A stretch of DNA of 6,387 bases. It comes from Sandaracinaceae bacterium (GTDB taxonomy: Bacteria > Myxococcota_A > Polyangia > Polyangiales > Sandaracinaceae). Below are positions 1-5,295 of this stretch, piece after piece. Location: assembly GCA_025056955.1 (NCBI GenBank), contig JANWYL010000179.1:1-6387 (forward strand), read 5' to 3'. The translations under genes were made by a program, and so were the position numbers. The notes under the pieces were generated by a model, which saw only the letters and a program-made list of their open reading frames with translations, did not search any database and was not told where the DNA came from. Within the stretch, counting starts at the first letter, position 1. Every line of letters begins with the position of its first letter.

Positions 1-2347
1 TCCGGCCTTCTGCGTCGCGGAATGCGCGGTGCATGGCAAAATAGCCATTCGAACCCAGCTTGAAAGTGCCAGGATGTTCGCATTCATAAGTGATATTGGG
101 CGCTGTGCCAGCAGCGACGCATACGGTGCGGGCAGGTAGCTCGACTTCGCTGCCATCGCTTTTTCGGAAGCGCATTGCGCAGAGGGCCCCATATTGGTCT
201 TCGATGGCTGCAACTGGCGCCAGGTCCTCTGCAAAGCGGATACCTTCTTCAAGGGCTTTTATGACTTCTTCGTGGTTCAGACGGTAGGCGGGTGAGGCCT
301 CGAGCTTGCGTCGGTACACGATGGTGACGCCGCCCAAGCTTTCGATGATTGGGTCGAAGTTTGGGTTGCGCCCCTCTTTTTGGGCACTTTCGCGTTCTTT
401 TCGAAACATGCGGCCGTGCTCAAGGAATTCCGCAAGCACAGCCCGCTCTTCTTCGTCAAAACGCTGAAGCAGCTTCTCTTCTCGCTCAGGGCATCCTTCT
501 GTGATTTCTTCCCACTGGGCGAGCACTTTTTCGCATTGGACCACGTAATAAGCCCTGAGTTCTGTGGCTGTGTCGATGGCAGTAAGCCCACCGCCAATGA
601 CCAAGGCAGGCAGCCGCACCTGGAGCGCGGCCAAGGAGGAGTGTTTGTAGGCGCCAGTGAGCTGTAAGGACATCAAAAAATCACTCGCCTGACGCATTCC
701 CCGGGCGAGGTTGTTTTGGATCTTTAGAATCGTCGGCCTCCCTGCTCCTCCTGCAATTGCCACATGATCGAAGCCGTATGACCAGGCGTCTTCCAGCCGA
801 ATGGTGCCACCAAAGCGCACCCCTCCAATCAATCGGACGTATGGCCTGCGTGCGAGCTCAAGGTAGATGAGCTTCAAGAAGTTTTTGTCCCACCGGACAG
901 TGATGCCGTACTCACTCACTCCGCCAAACCCATGTATCACCCGTTCTTCAAGCGCTTCGAACAGCATCTCGTAGTGCTCGATTGGCTCTTCGAGAAGATG
1001 CTTCGGAAGGGGCTCGATCTTAAGCGCGTCGATCGCGATGACTCCAAAGCCTTCTTGAGAGAGCCAATGGCTCAGGGTGTATCCTGCAGGGCCAAGCCCA
1101 ACGACCAGGACGTTATGGCCATGGTATGGAAGGGGATAGGGGCGCTTTGGACGAAGTGGATTCCAACGGGTGAGCAGGCCATAGATTTCGACCCCCCAGC
1201 GCATGGAAAGCACATCGACGAGGATGCGGGTTTCGATTTGGGGGATATTGACGGGCTCTTGCTTCTGAAAAATGCATGCCCGCATGCATTCGTTGCAGAT
1301 TCTGTGGCCAGTGCCTGGGACCATGGGGTTATCGATGAGGATCAAGGCCAGCGCCCCAATTGCATCCCCTTGCCGATAGACAAAATGGGCTTCTGAGATT
1401 TTTTCTTCAAGTGGGCAGCCCGTAAGCGGCACACCCAAGGCGTTGGTTTTGAGGCGCCCGTCGATTGCGCGAAAGCCCTTGCTGCAAGAGTCTTTTTTGC
1501 GCTCGTGGCAATAGAGGCAGTACTCGACCTGATTCCGCACTTCTCTTCGGCTCATGCGGGGGTCGGTGAGGGCAAAGCCATCGCGATGCCTAAGGTGCAG
1601 TAATTTTCCTGCTTTGCGAAGAGGCACTGGGCCCATGGTGAGGCGCTCTGTTGGAACGAGGGCTTGGGGGTCGATGGGACGCGCAAGATCGAAACACACC
1701 CATCCGGGAAGGCGGCCGCGGTTCATCACAAGCCACGATTCAAGGGCGCTCAGCAGGCGAAAAATTGCGCTTTTGGGTTCATCTCCATCAAGCCCAAAGG
1801 CAGGGGCTGCTTTGCGCACAGCAGCCTTCTCTTCTTCGTCAAGCTCTTCTTCATCAAGAGAGCTCCTGCGCACTTTGGCTTCGGCATCAAGGAGCGATAC
1901 AGCCCAGTTGGCCACCTCGAGTTCATTTTCTGGATCGATGCCAAGCTTTTTCATGCCTTGACGCATCCATGCGTCATGGTTGGCGTCAAAGCCAACACCT
2001 TGCCTTTTTAAAGCTCGGCGCTTGTAAAGCTCGTCTTGCATGCGAAAGATGGCGCTTTCTTCGTCAAACGCATGCATCATCTGCTCGCGCTCGGCTTCCA
2101 CCCCGAAGAGACTGGCCACAAAGGCACCAACCCAAGGAGCCGCTTCCACGAGCAAGCGGCTGCGCTCTTCGGGAGCAAGCTCTTCGCTCCTGCTTCGGTA
2201 TTCTCTAAGGCGCTTTTGGATGGAAGGCGCATGAACGCCTAGCCAATCGCAAAAGGAGCGATCCAGCTTTGCGAGCGCGTGGGGATTGAAAAGGTCCGAA
2301 AAGGATAGGCCATCTCTTTCAAGGGCAGGGATCGATCGTGCTTTCAT
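1..2347 (-). CDS. Large GltD-like FAD/NAD(P)-dependent oxidoreductase with iron-sulfur cysteines, 3' partial
   Basis: An open frame of 782 codons runs without a stop from the ATG at 2347 to the left edge, so the C-terminus is missing. An in-frame TAA two codons upstream makes this ATG the first possible start; no good Shine-Dalgarno precedes it. Residues 1 to about 265 are a helical, charged region. Residues 277-358 hold seven cysteines (C277, C280, C288, C311, C351, C354, C358), probably iron-sulfur ligands, including CNECMRAC. Residues 412-440 form an FAD Rossmann fold with GLGPAG (417-422). A second dinucleotide fold starts near 580 with VIGGGLTAID, and the GltD-like VYRR follows at 677-680. 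This matches the family annotated as pyridine nucleotide-disulfide oxidoreductase or glutamate-synthase-beta-like protein, which from memory is about 1,100-1,200 residues in Legionella, Rickettsiales and deltaproteobacteria. GltD of glutamate synthase is much shorter. Expected role: cytosolic electron transfer from NAD(P)H through FAD and iron-sulfur centres; substrate unknown. No GltB-like partner is visible here. Confidence 0.93.
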   Translation of the reverse strand, partial: MKARSIPALERDGLSFSDLFNPHALAKLDRSFCDWLGVHAPSIQKRLREYRSRSEELAPEERSRLLVEAAPWVGAFVASLFGVEAEREQMMHAFDEESAIFRMQDELYKRRALKRQGVGFDANHDAWMRQGMKKLGIDPENELEVANWAVSLLDAEAKVRRSSLDEEELDEEEKAAVRKAAPAFGLDGDEPKSAIFRLLSALESWLVMNRGRLPGWVCFDLARPIDPQALVPTERLTMGPVPLRKAGKLLHLRHRDGFALTDPRMSRREVRNQVEYCLYCHERKKDSCSKGFRAIDGRLKTNALGVPLTGCPLEEKISEAHFVYRQGDAIGALALILIDNPMVPGTGHRICNECMRACIFQKQEPVNIPQIETRILVDVLSMRWGVEIYGLLTRWNPLRPKRPYPLPYHGHNVLVVGLGPAGYTLSHWLSQEGFGVIAIDALKIEPLPKHLLEEPIEHYEMLFEALEERVIHGFGGVSEYGITVRWDKNFLKLIYLELARRPYVRLIGGVRFGGTIRLEDAWSYGFDHVAIAGGAGRPTILKIQNNLARGMRQASDFLMSLQLTGAYKHSSLAALQVRLPALVIGGGLTAIDTATELRAYYVVQCEKVLAQWEEITEGCPEREEKLLQRFDEEERAVLAEFLEHGRMFRKERESAQKEGRNPNFDPIIESLGGVTIVYRRKLEASPAYRLNHEEVIKALEEGIRFAEDLAPVAAIEDQYGALCAMRFRKSDGSEVELPARTVCVAAGTAPNITYECEHPGTFKLGSNGYFAMHRAFRDAEGR
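1271..1290. repeat. Perfect 9-bp inverted repeat with 2-base centre inside the oxidoreductase gene
   Basis: The arms AATGCATGC (1271-1279) and GCATGCATT (1282-1290) are exact reverse complements separated by CC. The palindrome lies over the codons for the Cys-rich motif around C354-C358 of the oxidoreductase, where Cys, Met, Ala and Cys codons naturally give TGCATGC-like strings. It is visible in the sequence; any function (hairpin in mRNA or protein-binding site) is unproven, and codon constraint is the simplest explanation. Confidence 0.6.
1829..1858 (-). repeat. Tandem 15-bp repeat encoding LDEEE twice
   Basis: Two adjacent 15-base units differ at one position (GAT versus GAC for Asp) and encode LDEEE-LDEEE, residues 164-173 of the oxidoreductase. 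They sit in an acidic, probably flexible or helical linker in the N-terminal region, before the cysteine cluster. It is probably a local slippage-type duplication or simple acidic low complexity, with no sign of a mobile element. Confidence 0.6.
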
Positions 2348-2374
2348 GAGTTAAATTGGCCGCTTTTACTAGAT

Positions 2375-2863
2375 CTAAAGACGCGAAGAGCCGATGCGCA
2401 TCCTCAATTGGCGCACTTCCCGTTCGCACTCCGGAAAGCGTTTTCTCGCTTTTTCAATGGCTGCTTCTGAGGAGCGAATCGCTTCCTCAATACGCACAGC
2501 AACTTCAGGCAAAATGGGCTTTTTCCCTCCCTCTGATGCCGCTAGAAAGTCCACTGTTGCTCGGGCGTGCTCTTGCTCGGCCCTTATTTCCGATTCGTAC
2601 GCTTCTGCGCAAAGGTCGCGCGTCATGATCAAAGAGGCTTGGGTGAGAGGCAAGCTCCGTAGCCGCGCAAGGGCTTGTTTGCGTTCTTCAAGAGGGCGAT
2701 TGATATCTAGCGCATCGTAATGAGCGAGAAAAAGCGCGGCTTCTCTCTGGCTTACTTCCTCACATCCTGCATTCACTCCACCTCCAAGATGGCACAGGGC
2801 CACTGCCCCAAGCAATCGCCTGGTCCGAAAGAGGTTTAAATTTTTCAAAACCACAAAAAACAT
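2375..2863 (-). CDS. Small helical protein with signal-peptide or lipoprotein-like N-terminus, unknown function
   Basis: This 162-residue protein ends in TAG, 27 bases before the oxidoreductase start. The N-terminus has basic residues (RTRR, 13-16), then a hydrophobic stretch (LLGAVAL, 17-23), then VNAGC ending at C34. This could be a lipoprotein signal with an imperfect lipobox (Asn at -3), or a signal peptidase I site after VNA. Residues 35-162 are rich in Glu, Arg and Ala and look like several amphipathic helices, with two further cysteines (C85, C146). I do not recognise the family. The ATG at 2863 lacks a Shine-Dalgarno and an in-frame TAA lies 15 bases upstream (five codons before the start). 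An alternative GTG at 2776 (codon 30) follows a strong GGAGGT and would give a cytosolic 133-residue protein. I prefer the longer form because of the signal-like segment. It is probably co-transcribed with its neighbours. Confidence 0.75.
   Translation of the reverse strand: MFFVVLKNLNLFRTRRLLGAVALCHLGGGVNAGCEEVSQREAALFLAHYDALDINRPLEERKQALARLRSLPLTQASLIMTRDLCAEAYESEIRAEQEHARATVDFLAASEGGKKPILPEVAVRIEEAIRSSEAAIEKARKRFPECEREVRQLRMRIGSSRL
2780..2785 (-). promoter_or_regulatory. Strong Shine-Dalgarno-like GGAGGT inside the small helical protein gene
   Basis: On the minus strand GGAGGT lies three bases before an in-frame GTG (2776-2774) and seven bases before an out-of-frame ATG (2772-2770) that opens a six-codon frame. 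It is the best ribosome-binding match near any start in the window. It also encodes two glycines just before the putative cleavage site, so it may be fortuitous. If used, it would yield a form of the protein without a signal peptide. Confidence 0.3.
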
Positions 2864-2895
2864 GGTGAGAAAGGCTTACTGCACCTTGGCTCAAC

Positions 2896-2931
2896 AAGGG
2901 CTTTTGTTCAAGTGCAAACAAAAGCAGCCTT
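2896..2931. other. Intergenic hairpin between propeller gene and small helical protein gene
   Basis: GCTTTTGTT (2900-2908) pairs exactly with AACAAAAGC (2917-2925) around an 8-base loop. After a 2-base bulge (2926-2927), AAGG (2896-2899) pairs with CCTT (2928-2931). A smaller stem, CCTTG (2884-2888) with CAAGG (2895-2899), competes for the same bases. No run of Ts follows on the minus strand, so it is not a canonical intrinsic terminator. It could stabilise or expose processing sites in the mRNA, or modulate translation of the gene that starts at 2863; this is inference. Confidence 0.45.
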
Positions 2932-2961
2932 TTGCGAAGCGAGGCCATGTAAAAAAATCCC

Positions 2962-5235
2962 TTAACTTGTACCTCCACGGATGACTTCGAAGGTAGGTCG
3001 GGGGTTGAGGGCCATGAGGTGGCCGCTTTCTTCGGCAATGTACATCCAACCTCGTTCGTCAACAATCAGGCCATCTGGAACGAGATCACATGGAACAGGA
3101 GCTCCAAGCGCTTGCCCGTCTGAGGCCCGAAGCACGTGCACCCGAGACGAAGGCACAAAGAGTGCCCCTCCTCGAAGCAAAGGGGCAAGCCGGCGGGGTA
3201 CCGCATCTTCGGGGCTTTCATTGAGGGCACGGCGATAGCACTGCTTCCCACTTTGCATTGAAAGTGCAGTGAGATATCCGTTTACCCCATTCACGATCAA
3301 CAATCCATCAACGCCAAGCATCCCTCCCCCCTTGGCTATCCCTGGATCAGGCCCTGACCACAAGAGAGTCCCTTGATGGGCGCTTCGGCACTCCAAAATC
3401 CTTTGCCCCCTTTGCTCCAAAGTGATGAGAATGTGGCCGTCCACCACCTGCGGCTCACCAACCAGCTTTCCATTTAAGCTTTCAGTGTGCAGGTATTCCC
3501 CACTCCATGCATTGAGGGCATATAAAATGGCTTCTCGACGGTTGCTTGTTTCAGCCACCACCCACAGCCGATCTTGGTGCCGTGCGGGGCGGGCATGCAC
3601 TCCCCCTTCGGTGGCAAAGCGCCACACGGTTTCACCAGAAATCACGTCGATGGCATCGATGAATGCATCGCCATTGACCGCAAACACAAGACGTCCTCCT
3701 CTGCGGATTTGGAGTTTTCCAGGGAGTCGGGTGCTATAGCGAAAGCGAGGAACCCCAGTGCGCAAATCGATGGCCACCAGGTCTTCATCGGATTCGACGA
3801 CGAGGAGTGTTGGAGGGAGGGAAGTGCCACTCGCCAAAATAGCCTCGCGCTTTCTTTCCTTACTGGCTGCGATTGTAAACAGCTGAATGACTTCGCCAGA
3901 ATCGACTGCTCTGATTTCACATGCTCCGGAGGCCGAAATCAGCACAAGCCCTCGATCCGTGAGCAGGCTGCTTTGTGCCTCTCCTTCAGTTTCCCAAAGG
4001 CAGTGGCCTTGATTGCGGTCCAAGGCCAAGATTCTGTGTGCATTTCCAACAATCAGATGATCTCGCCACAAAAACAACTGATAGGCGTCAATGCCATCGA
4101 TGGCGATGCTCCATCGCGGCACAAATTCGAGTCCTTTTTTCCCTAGCCGATAAGTTGGCTGCGTGAGGGGGGCCTTTGCTTCTTCTTCGACACGGAAGCG
4201 CTCTGGGGCAGCCGATGTAAAACAGGGAGGGCTCTTCCATGAGCGGAGGAATCGCTGCATCCGCCCGACCTCTTCAAAGAGCGCAAGGATTCGCAGGTTT
4301 CGTTTTTGCGCTCGGTCACATTCGAGCAAGGTGCTAAGAAGCTCTGAAGCCACACCGAGGACTGCTTTGCTGACCACAAAAGGATCAAGCGAAGGAAAGG
4401 TCAAAAGGCCTCCATTTTTTTCACCTAAAATCAGGGTCACTTCTGCTTTTGGATGATGGCTCCTTAGCCCAAAGCAAAAAGGCCCTAAGCACAGCCGAAT
4501 GTGCAAGCCACGGTGCTCTTGGCATGCAACGATGAGAGAAGCGATGGCGCTCACCATTCGTTGGATTGCCAAAAGAATTGGAAAATCTTGAAGCAGGAGA
4601 AGGTGCTTTTTTCGAATCCAAGCCCAAAGGGAGCCCCGAAAGAGCATCGCATGGACATCCGAGTGGGAAAGGTCTGTGCCAGAAGGCTCATCTGATAAGT
4701 TGAATTTGGCCTCAAAACCAAAGCCCACTTCCTCACGTGGGGCCTCAATTTCTCCTCCTTTGCGGTAGATGGTTTGAGCTGCCTTTGAGGTTTTGAGAAT
4801 TTTGGTTTTCCGTGCTCGCTCGTGAAGCTCCACCCACAGGGAAGGCTCTTTTGCCTGAATCGCATCGAGTGTGACTTCAATTGCCTTGGTCAATGGCACT
4901 GGGCGATCGATGATCCACGCTTCTGGCGAAGCTTCCGTATGGTACAAGCTAAAAAGAACGTGTTGACCGTTCCGCACGAGCGCTGCTTCCAAAGGAGAGC
5001 CCACAAAGGGAACGAGCACTTTGTGCCGCTTTCCTTCGGCGAGCAAAAGAAGCCCAGAGAGGAGTTCGGAGAGTGGAGGGAGTTCAAAGTCCAGCTCGAG
5101 CAAACGCTGTGAAAAGCGCTTCGAGATGAAGAGTTCAAGCCATGCCAGCAAGGAAGGGTGCATTGTTTTTGGACTTGCTTCCCGTTCCCCTTGTCGCGTC
5201 ATAAGCTTCATGAGGCATCTCAGTGTGTGAAACAC
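2962..5235 (-). CDS. PQQ-like beta-propeller repeat protein with unrecognised N-terminal region
   Basis: This 757-residue protein is read from a GTG at 5235, 60 bases after the kinase stop. In-frame ATGs at codons 9, 12 and 25 (5211, 5202, 5163) are alternatives, and no start has a strong Shine-Dalgarno. Residues about 372-745 contain recurrent PQQ-type propeller motifs: ILALDRNQGHCLWE (402-415), IRAVDSGEVIQLF (441-453), VAIDLRTGVPRFRY (487-500), IDAIDVISGETVWRF (526-540), LYALNAWSGEYLHT (571-584), LTALSMQSGKQCYRR (655-669) and a closing GHLMALNP (738-745). That suggests seven or eight blades. These repeats also occur in BamB and in kinase sensor domains, so no PQQ cofactor should be assumed. 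Residues 1 to about 370 show no domain I recognise. No signal peptide or transmembrane segment is evident, which argues for a cytosolic protein rather than BamB or a periplasmic quinoprotein. Its position behind the kinase suggests a scaffold, sensor or substrate in the same pathway (inference). Confidence 0.9.
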   Translation of the reverse strand: MFHTLRCLMKLMTRQGEREASPKTMHPSLLAWLELFISKRFSQRLLELDFELPPLSELLSGLLLLAEGKRHKVLVPFVGSPLEAALVRNGQHVLFSLYHTEASPEAWIIDRPVPLTKAIEVTLDAIQAKEPSLWVELHERARKTKILKTSKAAQTIYRKGGEIEAPREEVGFGFEAKFNLSDEPSGTDLSHSDVHAMLFRGSLWAWIRKKHLLLLQDFPILLAIQRMVSAIASLIVACQEHRGLHIRLCLGPFCFGLRSHHPKAEVTLILGEKNGGLLTFPSLDPFVVSKAVLGVASELLSTLLECDRAQKRNLRILALFEEVGRMQRFLRSWKSPPCFTSAAPERFRVEEEAKAPLTQPTYRLGKKGLEFVPRWSIAIDGIDAYQLFLWRDHLIVGNAHRILALDRNQGHCLWETEGEAQSSLLTDRGLVLISASGACEIRAVDSGEVIQLFTIAASKERKREAILASGTSLPPTLLVVESDEDLVAIDLRTGVPRFRYSTRLPGKLQIRRGGRLVFAVNGDAFIDAIDVISGETVWRFATEGGVHARPARHQDRLWVVAETSNRREAILYALNAWSGEYLHTESLNGKLVGEPQVVDGHILITLEQRGQRILECRSAHQGTLLWSGPDPGIAKGGGMLGVDGLLIVNGVNGYLTALSMQSGKQCYRRALNESPEDAVPRRLAPLLRGGALFVPSSRVHVLRASDGQALGAPVPCDLVPDGLIVDERGWMYIAEESGHLMALNPRPTFEVIRGGTS

Positions 5236-5295
5236 GAGTGCCTGAATTTTCTTCCAATTTTGAGGCGCGCACCATTTTTTTAGAAGCCAGAAGCT

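Noticed and set aside
932..1396. Open plus-strand frame of 154 codons opposite the oxidoreductase
   Set aside because: It lies wholly antisense to a well-supported gene with clear FAD and cysteine motifs, and its protein shows no recognisable domain.
2037..2076. Inverted repeat TGCATGCG / CGCATGCA spaced by 24 bases
   Set aside because: It is only 8 bp, inside coding sequence, and made of codons for Met, His, Ala and Cys-type strings; chance is sufficient.
1651..2208. Open plus-strand frame of 185 codons, with overlapping 135- and 115-codon frames
   Set aside because: All are antisense to the helical N-terminal region of the oxidoreductase. Their low-complexity Ser and Arg runs mirror its acidic GAA/GAG codons.
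1..2347. Glutamate synthase small subunit GltD as a firm name
   Set aside because: The protein is far longer than GltD, has different cysteine spacing and a large insertion, and no glutamate synthase large subunit is visible.
2370..2377. Palindrome TAGATCTA at the stop of the small helical protein gene
   Set aside because: An 8-base palindrome is expected by chance at this scale, and no T-run or operator-like extension accompanies it.
2834..2840. In-frame TTTAAAC heptamer (minus strand), the type used for -1 ribosomal frameshifting
   Set aside because: No stable downstream stem or pseudoknot was seen, and the -1 frame ends at 2760 without a recognisable product. It is probably chance in an AT-rich start region.
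2760..2948. Minus-strand frame of 62 codons from an ATG at 2948, overlapping the start of the small helical protein
   Set aside because: The first residues look weakly signal-like (RKRLLLFAL), but charged residues interrupt them and the rest resembles out-of-frame translation. No good ribosome-binding site precedes it.
3574..4146. Open plus-strand frame of 190 codons opposite the propeller gene
   Set aside because: It mirrors propeller-repeat codons on the other strand, with no domain of its own and no convincing start signal.
2962..5235. BamB or a PQQ-dependent dehydrogenase as the name for the propeller protein
   Set aside because: There is no signal peptide or lipobox, and the N-terminal half is unlike either family. 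The repeats alone do not show cofactor binding.
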